A DNA stretch of 64,000 nucleotides from Marinobacter nanhaiticus D15-8W (GCF_036511935.1 NZ_AP028878.1:2728001-2792000), one strand, 5' to 3'. Shown: positions 1-10,392, numbered from the stretch's first letter. Made by a program: numbers and translations. Notes: generated from the sequence alone by a model not told the origin.

Positions 1-241
1 CCTTGAGGAGTTTATAATCAAGCGATGCGAGATCGCTGAAAGTAATCGCCCAGTTTGGGGGATCATAGGCGCCCAAGAGCACCAGGGAGGCCGGTCGGCG
101 TTCGCCGGTTTCGGCCATAGCGTGCGTCCAGAGAGCCTCGATGGCCTGATGGTACTCTCCTACCGTCACGCTCAGTTCAGAGCAGATAACCTCTGCCTCT
201 GATATCTGGCCGCGGATTGCGGTCGAAATTTCCGTTTCCAT
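1..241 (-). CDS. Hypothetical protein, truncated by window edge (N-terminal 80 residues)
   Basis: An open frame runs from an ATG at 241 to the window edge without a stop, so the 3' part lies outside. The visible part starts METEISTAIRGQISEAE and contains a charged helical N-terminus followed by ERRPASLVLLGAYDPPNWAI. No signal peptide or membrane segment is seen. Codon use looks genuine (GC-rich third positions), and no competing long frame covers the stretch on the other strand. I do not recognise the family. The ATG has only a weak ribosome binding site upstream, so an alternative start is possible. Confidence 0.6.
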   Translation of the reverse strand, partial: METEISTAIRGQISEAEVICSELSVTVGEYHQAIEALWTHAMAETGERRPASLVLLGAYDPPNWAITFSDLASLDYKLLK

Positions 242-592
242 TATTACTGTCCTTGCTATACGAGCTACTGACAAACATTGTCGTTTGCGGTCAAGCTGCC
301 TAAACCCCTCCTGGGTTTGATGCAGGATCACTTGGCTACGGAAGTTTCATGTTCACATACAAAACATGCATATCTAATTAACATAGGATGCAAAGCACAC
401 AATCAACTAAGTGAGCGCTAAGCATATGATTTTAGTCTAAGCATCCGCTAATCCGAAATGTCGTTGCAACAGTAGCTCCACCCTCTCCTACTTATTACAA
501 CTTAACGTTAATACACCTTTCATAGGGACCATCGCAGTCTGCGATCTATACCTTCCCCTTGCTCCGCTCTACCATACCGCCATTACATCCGC
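242..592. other. Intergenic region between divergent genes
   Basis: About 350 bases separate the truncated gene from the divergent DUF2914 gene. The stretch is visibly more AT-rich than the neighbouring genes and contains a perfect 10-base palindrome, TTAACGTTAA, at 502-511. It must hold both promoters. I could not assign -35/-10 elements with confidence, and no RNA gene or coding frame is apparent. Confidence 0.4.
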
Positions 593-1657
593 ATGTTTCA
601 CGGACGACTTCCAATGAATAGATCCGACAAATCCTCTCATAACCTTAAAATGCGCGCCGGTACCCGACGAGAGCCCCGTGTGGAAGAAACGGTGGTCTAC
701 CATTGGGGTCGAATCCTGGGCGCCGTCGTAAGCCTGCTGCTGATCGCTTTCCTGGTGTATTGGTTCTTCTCGGCTTCGCCGGGAACCTCGGTGGGAGACT
801 CGAATGATCCGGTGAGCCCTGAAGCGGAAGATCCTGGGATGGGCACCTCGGTCAGCGGAACGGTACAGCGCAGCGCCACTGAACCGGCTCCGGGAGCCGA
901 AACCACGCCGACGGAGTCGACGGGAATCGGCGAACCTGCTGAACACGCATCTCCCTTTGCGGCAGACGCACCCCAGCTGTCTGATTCCTCGCCTGCTGAG
1001 GGCTCAAACGGATTAGCCGCTAACGATCAAACAGGTACCGGGCAAGCAGATAGTAGCCCGGTAGATGCAAGTGAGGTCGATTCCGGACAATCAACTCTGC
1101 CCGACGACGGAGACACAGCCGCCGCAGCGGCTCAGGTAGACACCGGCCCGGTCGCCGAGACCGAACCCGAATCTGCACCTGAAACCACGTCCCTCCCACC
1201 TGAGTCGGTGATAGACGATCCCGCTGATCGGCCCGCACCCACGGATGACCCTGAGCCAACCTCAACGACGGCCGACGTCGGCCCCGAAGCCGGCGAGAAC
1301 GGCATGGCGCAGCTCGACATCGCCTCAGGCCATCTGCAGCGGGTCCAACTCACTTGGGAAGTGCGCGACAGGGAACCGACGTCCGCCCTGCCCGCGGTTA
1401 TCAATCTGGGTTCCAGGGAAGTTATCAGGGTATATTTCTTCAACGAACTGCAGGGCCTGAAAGGTCAAACCGTCTACCACGACTGGTACCTGAACGGCGA
1501 ACGGGTCGCCCGCGTGAACATCGATGCCTTTCTGGACCGAATGCGCGCTTCGAGTGGCAAGTACATCAACCAGGCGATGTTAGGCGAATGGCGGGTTGAG
1601 GCGGTGACAGACAGCGGAACGGTGCTGGGCTCTGGCACGTTCTCGGTCACGCAATAG
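593..1657 (+). CDS. DUF2914 domain protein, single-pass membrane
   Basis: The 354-residue product has three parts. A short basic cytoplasmic N-terminus precedes one membrane segment at about residues 42-58 (ILGAVVSLLLIAFLVYWFF). A long acidic Ser/Thr/Pro/Glu-rich linker of low complexity runs from about 60 to 240. A compact C-terminal domain (about 245-354) carries the DUF2914 pattern: VQLTWEVRDREP, then VIRVYFFNELQGLKGQTVYHDW, a Trp-rich core and GEWRVEAVTDSGTVLG. DUF2914 domains are probably extracytoplasmic beta-rich modules of unknown function. Neither ATG (593 or the in-frame 614) has a convincing ribosome binding site; 614 shortens the protein by seven residues. The gene stands alone between divergent and convergent neighbours. 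Confidence 0.75.
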   Translation: MFHGRLPMNRSDKSSHNLKMRAGTRREPRVEETVVYHWGRILGAVVSLLLIAFLVYWFFSASPGTSVGDSNDPVSPEAEDPGMGTSVSGTVQRSATEPAPGAETTPTESTGIGEPAEHASPFAADAPQLSDSSPAEGSNGLAANDQTGTGQADSSPVDASEVDSGQSTLPDDGDTAAAAAQVDTGPVAETEPESAPETTSLPPESVIDDPADRPAPTDDPEPTSTTADVGPEAGENGMAQLDIASGHLQRVQLTWEVRDREPTSALPAVINLGSREVIRVYFFNELQGLKGQTVYHDWYLNGERVARVNIDAFLDRMRASSGKYINQAMLGEWRVEAVTDSGTVLGSGTFSVTQ

Positions 1658-1772
1658 GTTTTCGTATGGCAGTGCCGGTGAGACGGTATATCGGAGAGAC
1701 CGTCTACGGGAGAGTCGAGAATCGCCGGGCCCAGCCTATGCTGAGCCCGGCAACCGTCTGATCCGCTTTTGC

Positions 1773-2588
1773 TCATCGCTCCAGCTGGCTGTATAGGGCG
1801 AACTCGTCATTTTCGATGATCATGTTCACCAGACGGCTTGTGCCGGTCTGATCGAACACGAAACCACCAATAGCCTGGTAATTCCCATCGAAACCCGCCT
1901 GTTCGCAATTCGACAGTTCGAGGTTGGCAAAGAACAACCCGCCTTCTACGGTGTAGCTGTCCACGTTGCCGCTGACCCGACAGTTGTAGATCGTCTGACC
2001 CGTCACGGTATTGTCGGTACCGAAAGTCAACGAGGTGGGTTCTTCGGTATTGGTTGCGCTATCGGTATACGTATCGGAAAAGCCGCCACTTTCCATGCAG
2101 TGGCCGGAAGGCGGCTCCACGTAGTCCATATTGGCTTGAACCGCGAGAGCGTCATCGCTGGTCAGGCTGATTTCGCTCTTCGAATCGAAAGTGCCTGCAA
2201 TATCAACGGGCTCTTGCGTGGCATCGCCATCGTTTGCGAAGTATGCGGTAGCATCCGGATCTGCCAGGGTGCTATCTCCGTTCTCAAACTGGCCAGAGAT
2301 ATAGCTGACCTGCCCCGGCGTCCCACTGCCTGCAATTAACCTGAATTTGCCATCCGGCCCTATGAACGCGTAGGCATTGGTGTACTCGACACCTTTCATT
2401 GTCAACGAGCCTTCATAGCGCCCGGTTGCTTTGGCATTTCCAGGAAGTTCGTCAATCGATCGGCAGGCTGCAGTGCTGGTGCCATCATTCCCACCATCAC
2501 TGCTACTACTGCTGCCGCCTCCACCACCACCGCAGCCAATGAGCAACAGGGGGAGCGAAAAAGCGAGGCCATAGGTTAACTTCGTCAT
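1773..2588 (-). CDS. Putative lipoprotein of unknown function
   Basis: This 271-residue protein starts with a type II signal peptide; the lipobox LLIGC gives a lipidated Cys at about residue 19. A flexible GGGGGGSSSSSDGG spacer follows, typical of a lipoprotein tether. The remainder looks beta-rich (YEGSLTMKGVEYTNAYAFIG; the repeated pattern TGRYEG/SGNVDSYTVEGG) and contains four Cys beyond the lipobox that could form disulphides. It ends LVNMIIENDEFALYSQLER. I do not recognise the family. It is transcribed toward the DUF2914 gene, with only 115 bases between their stops. Confidence 0.65.
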   Translation of the reverse strand: MTKLTYGLAFSLPLLLIGCGGGGGGSSSSSDGGNDGTSTAACRSIDELPGNAKATGRYEGSLTMKGVEYTNAYAFIGPDGKFRLIAGSGTPGQVSYISGQFENGDSTLADPDATAYFANDGDATQEPVDIAGTFDSKSEISLTSDDALAVQANMDYVEPPSGHCMESGGFSDTYTDSATNTEEPTSLTFGTDNTVTGQTIYNCRVSGNVDSYTVEGGLFFANLELSNCEQAGFDGNYQAIGGFVFDQTGTSRLVNMIIENDEFALYSQLER

Positions 2589-2642
2589 TACTCAATCCTT
2601 GATATTTACTGCTAATTTTTACTGAATGCTCTTTCTGCCGAG

Positions 2643-2666
2643 CGTGCTCTTCAATAAAAGAGCACG
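2643..2666. repeat. Inverted repeat, possible terminator or operator
   Basis: A perfect 9-bp stem (CGTGCTCTT pairing with AAGAGCACG) encloses a six-base loop, CAATAA. It lies 54 bases upstream of the lipoprotein start. A U-rich run (TTGTTTATT) follows on the plus strand, but no plus-strand gene ends here, so an operator for the lipoprotein gene is as likely as a terminator. Confidence 0.35.
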
Positions 2667-3036
2667 TTGTTTATTAGAATTTCAATTTGCCGACGTGGAC
2701 CCTAGCATTTGTAATCGCAGTTAATTCAAGGTGGACTCGCGTCAATCCAACAATCTGTAATGGCCTACAAGCCCTTCATAGAGGCAATAGACGTATGACC
2801 CGGCAGAACATTACAGTTCTGCAACCTGCGGCTATTTTGCTACACATGCTAATTATTGAGGGGTTGGCACTTGAACCAGGGTGAGTTGATCGTGGATATG
2901 GGAGAGATAGAACGAAGAATACATGCGATCAACAAGAGGAAAACGGCTCGATCGGATATATTGTGATCGACGAAATACCGTCGAAAGCGAAAATCGATAT
3001 CCGAGCAATCTTATTTTGAATAGTCGTCATTTCCAT

Positions 3037-3063
3037 AAAAAGGGCTGCCCCGCAGGCAGCCCT
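3037..3063 (-). terminator. Rho-independent terminator of the M28 peptidase gene
   Basis: A 9-bp perfect GC-rich stem (3041-3049 with 3055-3063, five-base loop) is followed on the minus strand by a run of T. It lies about 40 bases past the stop of the aminopeptidase gene, the expected position. Confidence 0.8.
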
Positions 3064-3103
3064 CTTCTACATCAGCAATGCCATGGCATTGCTCAATCAA
3101 CCA

Positions 3104-4726
3104 CTACTTGATCCAATGCTTACCCCAATGGGTAATGTCGTATTGCTGCACTGACTGGGCATTGAGCATCATGGTGCCGGTTTCGGGTTCTTCCTCGGCA
3201 GCTTCGATCTCTTCATCGATAACCCGGGTGGATAGTGACAGCCAGCTGGTTACGAACGCCATCGCATCGGCGTTTATTTCCAGTGCCTCCGCGTCGTAGT
3301 TGGTGATGTCGTCACACTCGGCGTGGTAACAGGGGTCGAATGCGACGCCGGCTTCGCCACCATACTTCTCTGCCTGCTCCGGCGTTTTGAGGACTTCTGC
3401 ACCGGTGAACAGCCCGCCGAAGGCAATGCCGTCGGTGAAGAACTGCGCATAGTCGGAACGGAAGCTGATCTCAGTGCCTTCAGACGGAATGTCACGCAGT
3501 TCGAAGTATTTCTCGAACAGCCGCTCTGTTGCTGCAGATCCTGGAGGCCCTTCGAGCCCGAAGTCGGAGCCATCGCCATCGTAGATGAAATAAGCAAAGT
3601 TTGGTGAAGCGACCATATCGTAGTTCAGATAGACCTTGATCTTCGCCTTCTCTTCCTCAGACAGGTTGTTCACATAGTAGGTGGACCCAACCAGCCCCGC
3701 TTCTTCGGCGCCCCACCAGGCGAAACGCACCTGGTTCTTCGGATGGGCCCGTTTCATTTGCAACGCCAACTCGAGTATAGCCGCGCTACCCGAGCCGTTG
3801 TCGTTAATGCCAGCGCCTGAAAAAACGGAATCCAGGTGCGCGCCGACCATAACGACGTTATCCGGGTCACCCTTACGGGTTTCCGCCAATACGTTGTAGG
3901 TCTGGGTCTGTTCGCGGACCACGTTCGACACCATATTCAACACCAGCCCTTCCCTCTGGGACCAGGCTACCCCGTTATCGTAGGTTGCAAAGAAAACGGG
4001 TACACCGCCCGAATAGGCTTCGCCCAGGGTCGCATCGAGCAATCCGGTGCGATCTTCGGTGTTGCCCTGGTTGAAGATAATGACCCCAACGGCGCCGGCC
4101 GCAGCCGCGTTCTCGGCCTTAACGCCAAAGTTGCAGGCGCCCCGTTGAACAAGCGCGATGGAACCGGCGGGAAAGCCCGCAAAGTCTTCTGCTTCGCAAC
4201 CGCTTGTGGACATGTTGTCGGGGCCCAGATCCAGATCGACAGGCACCACCGGCGCTGTGACATCCCCCGGCTCGGTCTGGGAGAGATACTGGAAGTCTTC
4301 CTCCCACACGTAGGACTCGGCCGCCGGCTCCGTCGCAGCCAACATACCTTCCGCTACCGGATAGAAAGCGGTGAACGGAAATGGCTGGATGGTAACGTCA
4401 TACCCAGCGCTTTCCAGGGTCGACTGCACGTAATCCACCGAGGCGTCGTAACCGGGCAGACCAGCGGCTCGGTTACCGTCGTTGGCCTCTGCGATGCTGT
4501 AGAACATCTCCAGGTGGTAGCCTATATTCTCCGCCTGCATACACCGCGGCAGACCGAAAGGCGTGCTGTTGAGAATACCGATGCGGCATTCGAAGAAACC
4601 AACTCGATCAGGACTCCAGAACTCGTTCAGCAGTTCGCTGGTGGACTTGTCGGAATTGGCTTGAGCTGAAAGTGCGAAGACGAGCGACCCCAATCCCAGG
4701 GCCGTTTTCGTTATTGCCGTTCTCAT
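3104..4726 (-). CDS. Secreted M28-family zinc aminopeptidase with PA domain
   Basis: The 540-residue precursor has a Sec signal peptide (cleavage probably after SAQA, residue 23). Next come an N-terminal helical region, a protease-associated insert (about 140-255, GSIALVQRGACNFGVKAENA), and the M28 catalytic domain from about 270. The co-catalytic di-zinc ligands are all visible: His in GAHLDS, Asp in GINDNGSGS, the Glu pair in WWGAEEAG, Asp in NYDMV and His in CYHAECDD. It should trim N-terminal residues from extracellular peptides, as in the Streptomyces and Pseudomonas secreted aminopeptidases. The short Glu-rich C-terminus after about 510 could be a propeptide. The gene is monocistronic, with its own terminator at 3037-3063. 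Confidence 0.88.
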   Translation of the reverse strand: MRTAITKTALGLGSLVFALSAQANSDKSTSELLNEFWSPDRVGFFECRIGILNSTPFGLPRCMQAENIGYHLEMFYSIAEANDGNRAAGLPGYDASVDYVQSTLESAGYDVTIQPFPFTAFYPVAEGMLAATEPAAESYVWEEDFQYLSQTEPGDVTAPVVPVDLDLGPDNMSTSGCEAEDFAGFPAGSIALVQRGACNFGVKAENAAAAGAVGVIIFNQGNTEDRTGLLDATLGEAYSGGVPVFFATYDNGVAWSQREGLVLNMVSNVVREQTQTYNVLAETRKGDPDNVVMVGAHLDSVFSGAGINDNGSGSAAILELALQMKRAHPKNQVRFAWWGAEEAGLVGSTYYVNNLSEEEKAKIKVYLNYDMVASPNFAYFIYDGDGSDFGLEGPPGSAATERLFEKYFELRDIPSEGTEISFRSDYAQFFTDGIAFGGLFTGAEVLKTPEQAEKYGGEAGVAFDPCYHAECDDITNYDAEALEINADAMAFVTSWLSLSTRVIDEEIEAAEEEPETGTMMLNAQSVQQYDITHWGKHWIK

Positions 4727-4924
4727 TTTTTGTCTCCAATCCTCGGAGTTTCTTTTTGGTTTGGCAGGCAGCGGGGCTGTCCTGCCGCGCTGGCACCACT
4801 ACGTCCCTCGGTGCTGTCAAAAAAGATTAGACGCGGATTACGACGCAGTAAAAAAATTTCCATGGCGCATTTGTAGACATAACAGTCCAGGGCGCAGCGC
4901 GACCGTAACGAGCCCATGTGATAA

Positions 4925-5995
<1,071 letters not shown>

Positions 5996-6157
5996 ACCCT
6001 TTCTCGCGGTTTTCAGTGCATTACATCTCTTTCAGGACGCTGGAACGGCGTACTGCTGTATTTTATAAGTCGGTTCTAGAGATCAGTTTTTAGATCGTCA
6101 GCAGAGCGGAGTCACCCAAGCCCGTTCGTTCAATGTGCACGACAAGGACAGGTCAGA

Positions 6158-7027
6158 ATGACAACCTGGTTGATGGCGAACCCCAAGGCCGGCGATAACA
6201 GTAGGGATCGGGATTTCTGGACAAACCACCTCGAGAAAGCCGGCGTAACGGACTTCCGTGTCTGCGATCTTGGAGATCAAGCGTGGATGGACGAAGTGAC
6301 CCGGAATGACCGGGTACTGGCCGCCGGCGGGGACGGCTCGGTCAACAGCGCAGCCCGTTTGTGCCTCCGGACCGGCGCCACGCTGGGTATCCTGCCTTCC
6401 GGCACGGCCAATGACTTCGCCCGCAACCTGGGGCTCCCCGAAGATCCCGAAGCGCTCTGCCAATTGATCGCCTCGGGCACCACCGAATGGCTGGACGTCG
6501 CCCAATTCGGTGACCAGGTTTTCCTCAATGTCGCTCACGTGGGCTTGGGCACCTGGCCGGTCCGCGAGTCGTCCAGCGAGGTGAAGCGCCGATTTGGCCG
6601 TTTCGCCTACGCCGCAATGTTGATGCGAAAAGTCGTCGGACAACGTGGTTTCCGCGCCGCCATCCAATGTGAGAGCGGTGCAGTCGCCGGCCGATGGTTA
6701 ACCATAGCCGTTGCCACCGGCGCCTTCTTTGGAGGTGGCAACACCATCCCGGAAGCGTCTGCCAATGATGGCCAGCTCGATATCATCGCGGTGCGACCCA
6801 AGTCGATAATCCGATTGTTTGCGGCCTTCCTGATCGTCCGCATACGAGGTAAGTCTCCCCAGAGGGCCAGTACCGTCGTTCAACTCAAAAGTCCCTGGTG
6901 CAAAATCCAGACGCGTAAGACGAAAACAGTCACTGCTGACGGCGAGATTGTTGGCGAAACCCCCCTCGATGTCGTTTGCAAGCCCGGTTGCCTGCGAGTG
7001 ATCTGCAAGGAAGTCGTTAGCACCTGA
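6158..7027 (+). CDS. YegS/BmrU-type lipid kinase (DAGK catalytic domain)
   Basis: A 289-residue protein of the normal length for YegS-like kinases. The nucleotide-binding loop AAGGDGSVN (about 57-65) and the following LGILPSGTANDFAR are diagnostic. The C-terminal beta-sandwich (from about 160) contains GGGNTIPEASANDGQLDIIAV, another family signature. It should transfer phosphate from ATP to a lipid such as diacylglycerol or phosphatidylglycerol at the inner membrane; the exact substrate cannot be read from sequence. AAGGAC lies upstream of the ATG. It is separated from its neighbours and probably transcribed alone. Confidence 0.85.
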   Translation: MTTWLMANPKAGDNSRDRDFWTNHLEKAGVTDFRVCDLGDQAWMDEVTRNDRVLAAGGDGSVNSAARLCLRTGATLGILPSGTANDFARNLGLPEDPEALCQLIASGTTEWLDVAQFGDQVFLNVAHVGLGTWPVRESSSEVKRRFGRFAYAAMLMRKVVGQRGFRAAIQCESGAVAGRWLTIAVATGAFFGGGNTIPEASANDGQLDIIAVRPKSIIRLFAAFLIVRIRGKSPQRASTVVQLKSPWCKIQTRKTKTVTADGEIVGETPLDVVCKPGCLRVICKEVVST

Positions 7028-7246
7028 TTATTATTAGCTTGCGAACTGGATATCCTTGGAATTTGCTGGCAATCTTCACGCGCCTGATGTGGTAGCCATT
7101 CAGTCGGATCTGGTGCACGACCGTCCTGAAATAGATGGTCTACCACTTCCTGACAGCGGTATACCGCCCCCTGGATAACGCGCGTCCACTCAGGGGTATT
7201 ACGCGTATAATTCGATCATTGCTGGAGACTCGGGAGGGAACTGACC

Positions 7247-7780
7247 ATGGAACGCTTATACGGATTCTCGCTCGTTGCTGGCGTTGCCGCCATCATCGCC
7301 GGTTGCGCCAACGTCAACGGTATTACGGTCAAGGGCGCCGACGACGATCTGGACGATCACATTCGCATATCGTCCGAACTCTATGACGAGCCGTATATGG
7401 GCTTCCCCGCCCCTACGGACTACTTCTTCCAGTCCACAGTCGACAAACAGAGCGGCCTGAAGCTGTATGAACTGCACCTCGCAGTGAACAAGGACAACTG
7501 GAAACGCTGGGATCAGGTGACTTTCAACTATGAAGGCGAAACGGCCGAACTTCCGCTTGTCTGGCGCCGATCCGACATGACCTGCACGGATTATGGGTGC
7601 ACCTACTCGGAGTTGGGGGTCGCAGGTATCGACGAGGCAATGGTGAAGTACATCGCTGCACAGCCCGAGCCGGTGACGATGACCATCGGGTCCGCAAGGG
7701 TTGATGATTCGCTGGATTTCACGGTTCAACCCGCTGAAGCCCGACTCATGCTCGAGGAGACGCAACAACGGTCGCTATGA
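7247..7780 (+). CDS. Putative lipoprotein, unknown function
   Basis: The 177-residue product has an N-terminal hydrophobic stretch ending in IIAGCAN, a plausible lipobox with Cys at about residue 19. The mature part contains YMGFPAPTDYFFQ, a run of alternating hydrophobic and polar residues (YELHLAVNKDNWKRWDQVTF) and a Cys pair (TCTDYGCTYSE) that may be disulphide-bonded. A strong ribosome binding site (GGGAGGG) precedes the ATG, and a clear terminator follows at 7846-7872, so it is a single-gene unit. I do not recognise the family. Confidence 0.65.
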   Translation: MERLYGFSLVAGVAAIIAGCANVNGITVKGADDDLDDHIRISSELYDEPYMGFPAPTDYFFQSTVDKQSGLKLYELHLAVNKDNWKRWDQVTFNYEGETAELPLVWRRSDMTCTDYGCTYSELGVAGIDEAMVKYIAAQPEPVTMTIGSARVDDSLDFTVQPAEARLMLEETQQRSL

Positions 7781-7845
7781 ACATGTTCAGCCAGACTCGA
7801 AGCCAAGTGTCGCCAGGAATGGCCAAGCTTGACCGAAATAGTGTT

Positions 7846-7872
7846 AACGCGACTGGAAGGGTCGCGTTTTTT
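7846..7872 (+). terminator. Rho-independent terminator of the lipoprotein gene
   Basis: AACGCGAC pairs with GTCGCGTT around a seven-base loop, and the stem runs directly into a T tract. It lies about 65 bases after the stop codon at 7780. Confidence 0.85.
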
Positions 7873-7971
7873 GTGGGACGCGAGTACTCTCTGTTGCGTC
7901 TCTGGCTACGCGTCTATGGCTAGCGCGACCCTGGCCCAGGTGGGCCATTCCCGGAATCTATGTTGTCCTGA

Positions 7972-9414
7972 ATGAAAAATCTCGCGCCCGTCACTTTTAT
8001 CGTGAGCATCATGCTGGTGCTGCTCAGTACGTTCCTGACGCTGCCGCCGATTTTCCTGCCCGGGGCGCCCAATGCCTCCGATTTCAGCAGTACCGCGATC
8101 GGCGTCTTTCTCGTCGGTGTGCTCGGTCTTTGGCTGACCCGGAACAATTCCCACCGGCTGCAACCACGATACATGTTCCTGCTGACCGTCAGCAGCTGGG
8201 TGATCATCTCCCTGCTTTGTGCCCTGCCGCTCTACTTGAGCAACCTCAACCTGTCGATGACGGACGCCATCTTCGAGAGCTTCTCCGGTATCACCACGAC
8301 CGGCTCCACCGTGCTGACGGGGCTGGATACCATGGCGCCGGATATCCTCCTGTGGCGCTCGATTATCCAGTGGATTGGCGGCATCGGGATAATCGGGATG
8401 TTCGTGGCGGTCCTGCCTTTCCTCGGGATCGGCGGGATGCGGCTGTTCGCCACCGAATCGTCGGAATGGACGGAAAAGGCCCTGCCCCGCATGAAAAGCC
8501 TGAGCCGCGGGCTGCTACTGGTCTACTGCAGCTTCACGCTGGCGTGCATTGCCTGCTACTGGCTGGCCGGCATGGATCTGTTCAATGCCATAAACCACGC
8601 CTTTACGACGATTTCCACGGGCGGCTACTCCACATCCGACAGCTCCATGGGGCAGTTCAACAGTCTGTCCATCCTGCTATTGTCCTCCCTGTTCATGGCC
8701 CTAGGCGCAATGCCATTCTTCCTGTTCGTGCGGGAGCTCCACGGACAGCATGGGGTGCTGATTCGCGACCAGCAGGTGCGGGCGTTCATCAGCGTGTTGA
8801 TCCTTTCCGCGCTGATCATGACCATATACCGGCTGCTCAATCACGAAGAGCATCCCTTCGAGCTCTTCGTCGCGGCCCTGTTCAATGTTACCTCCATCGT
8901 CACCACGACCGGCTACGCCTCGGAGGATTACCTGCTCTGGGGTCCTTTCACCAGCGTCGCCTTCTTCTTCCTGACGTTCGTCGGCGGCTGTTCGGGGTCG
9001 ACCAGTGGCGGGATGAAGATCTTCCGTTTCCAGCTTTCGTTCATGGTGCTCAGGGAGCAGTTCAGGCGCCTGCTCCACCCTCGCGCGGTCCTGACCCGCA
9101 ATTTCAACGGGCGTCCGGTCAGCGACGAAATCATCGCCTCGATGATCTCCTACGTTTTCGTGTTCCTGGTGACCATGGCGGTAATGACGTTGCTGCTTTC
9201 GTTGCTGGGAGTGGACCTTATCACCAGCCTGACAGGTTCCATCACGGCGTTGACCAACGTTGGCCCCGGGCTGGGCACGGTGATCGGCCCGGCAGGAAAC
9301 TTTGCGCTCCTGCCGGACGAAGCCAAATGGATTTTGAGTGTAGGAATGATCCTGGGTCGGCTTGAATTGCTGAGCGTGATTATCCTGTTCTCGCCTGCGT
9401 TCTGGCGTACTTAA
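7972..9414 (+). CDS. trkH: Trk-type potassium uptake channel subunit TrkH
   Basis: The 480-residue membrane protein shows the four membrane-pore-membrane repeats of TrkH/KtrB. The four pore loops are readable: SGITTTGST, TTISTGGYST, SIVTTTGYAS and TALTNVGPG. A conserved SGSTSGGMKIFR segment follows the third repeat. It forms the ion path for potassium uptake in the inner membrane and normally works with the NAD/ATP-binding subunit TrkA, which is not in this window. No strong ribosome binding site is visible before the ATG. The end, SVIILFSPAFWRT, is typical of full-length TrkH. Confidence 0.92.
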   Translation: MKNLAPVTFIVSIMLVLLSTFLTLPPIFLPGAPNASDFSSTAIGVFLVGVLGLWLTRNNSHRLQPRYMFLLTVSSWVIISLLCALPLYLSNLNLSMTDAIFESFSGITTTGSTVLTGLDTMAPDILLWRSIIQWIGGIGIIGMFVAVLPFLGIGGMRLFATESSEWTEKALPRMKSLSRGLLLVYCSFTLACIACYWLAGMDLFNAINHAFTTISTGGYSTSDSSMGQFNSLSILLLSSLFMALGAMPFFLFVRELHGQHGVLIRDQQVRAFISVLILSALIMTIYRLLNHEEHPFELFVAALFNVTSIVTTTGYASEDYLLWGPFTSVAFFFLTFVGGCSGSTSGGMKIFRFQLSFMVLREQFRRLLHPRAVLTRNFNGRPVSDEIIASMISYVFVFLVTMAVMTLLLSLLGVDLITSLTGSITALTNVGPGLGTVIGPAGNFALLPDEAKWILSVGMILGRLELLSVIILFSPAFWRT

Positions 9415-9439
9415 TCCGGAATCTATCGCTGCTCATCGC

Positions 9440-9604
9440 TCAAGGCTGTCCGTCGCCCTCATCCTTGTTGTGCTCGACAGGCTGACGACCGGATGCGTCG
9501 GGCGCGAGGGCGGTGCCGAATAGCACGCCCTTCGCCAGCGCCGATACCGTGATAATAAACACGGCGATCAGCGCGACACGGACGATCATCCCTCGGGGCG
9601 TCAT
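9440..9604 (-). CDS. Small (54-residue) single-pass membrane protein
   Basis: A short frame, below usual length cut-offs, reads MTPRGMIVRVALIAVFIITV and so on. It has one hydrophobic segment (residues 7-31), then an acidic hydrophilic tail (DASGRQPVEHNKDEGDGQP). The ribosome binding site AAGGGGAG sits about nine bases before the ATG, and the start lies only 19 bases after the stop of the esterase gene on the same strand. Translation as the last cistron of that operon is therefore likely. Composition and layout support a real gene; function is unknown. Confidence 0.6.
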   Translation of the reverse strand: MTPRGMIVRVALIAVFIITVSALAKGVLFGTALAPDASGRQPVEHNKDEGDGQP

Positions 9605-9623
9605 GACACTTAACTCCCCTTGG

Positions 9624-10295
9624 TCAGGCGAGTTTCAGGTGCTCGGTGATGAACTTGCCGATATCCAGGATCTCTTCCAGGCACACGCTGTGATCCATCG
9701 GATAGGTCCCGTAACGGACGTTGTAGCCCATCTCCTCCAGGTTCAGGTAACTCTGGCGCCCCAGGCTCTCAGGCACCATCGGGTCGTGTGTACCGTGATA
9801 GATACGGATGGGGATCTCGCGATTGGCATCGGAGGGTTTAATGGACTTGAAGGTGGCGAAGTAAGTGGAAAGACCCAGGATACCAGCCAGCGGCTTGGGA
9901 TAAGCCAGACCCACCTGGTAGGCAACCGCCCCGCCCTGGGAGAAACCGGCCACGATGATGCGCTTACTGTCGATGCCCCGCTCGATCTCCTGCTCGATCA
10001 GCTCGCCAATGGCCTCGGCTGACTTCAGCAACTGCTCCTCATCCACGGTACGGTCGATGTCCATCGCCTTGATATCGTACCAAGCGGGCATGTGCATACC
10101 GCCATTGATGGTGACCGGCAGGGTCGGCGCATGGGGAAAAATAAAGCGTACACCGGCGTCCTTCGGCAGCCGCAACTCGGGGACCACCGGCTCGAAATCG
10201 TGGCCACTGGCGCCAAGGCCGTGCAGCCAGATAACCGCAGAGTCCGGATCGGAACGGGTTTCGAGTTCGATATAGCTCAGTGTGGTCACGCGCAC
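9624..10295 (-). CDS. Carboxylesterase / phospholipase-like alpha/beta hydrolase
   Basis: This 223-residue protein matches the carboxylesterase II (lysophospholipase/acyl-protein thioesterase) family in length and motifs. The oxyanion loop is WLHGLGASGHDF, the nucleophile Ser is in AGFSQGGAV (about 115), the Asp is in YHGTHDPMVP and the His in PMDHSVC. No signal peptide is present, so it is cytoplasmic. It hydrolyses short acyl esters or lysophospholipids; the physiological substrate is unknown. The start is GTG at 10295 (MRVTTL). It lies downstream of acpH and upstream of a small membrane protein on the same strand. Confidence 0.85.
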   Translation of the reverse strand: MRVTTLSYIELETRSDPDSAVIWLHGLGASGHDFEPVVPELRLPKDAGVRFIFPHAPTLPVTINGGMHMPAWYDIKAMDIDRTVDEEQLLKSAEAIGELIEQEIERGIDSKRIIVAGFSQGGAVAYQVGLAYPKPLAGILGLSTYFATFKSIKPSDANREIPIRIYHGTHDPMVPESLGRQSYLNLEEMGYNVRYGTYPMDHSVCLEEILDIGKFITEHLKLA

Positions 10296-10392
10296 CTCGT
10301 CGGAATCTATAAAATGGAAATGGTCGCCTGGGAAGACGTGTGAAACTAATGCCGGGAAAAATACGCCGGGCCGGCCTTCAGGACATCAGCCC

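Larger units (their letters stand above)
2589..3103. other. Intergenic region, two hairpins, no gene
   Basis: Between two minus-strand genes lies roughly 500 bases of lower GC. It holds a 9-bp hairpin at 2643-2666 and the terminator of the upstream peptidase at 3037-3063. Short frames in it have neither ribosome binding sites nor coding-like codon use. The promoter of the lipoprotein gene at 2588 must lie in the left part. Confidence 0.5.

Noticed and set aside
3836-4669. A 277-codon open frame antisense to the M28 peptidase gene
   Set aside because: It mirrors a GC-rich gene whose catalytic motifs are complete on the other strand; no ribosome binding site or family resemblance.
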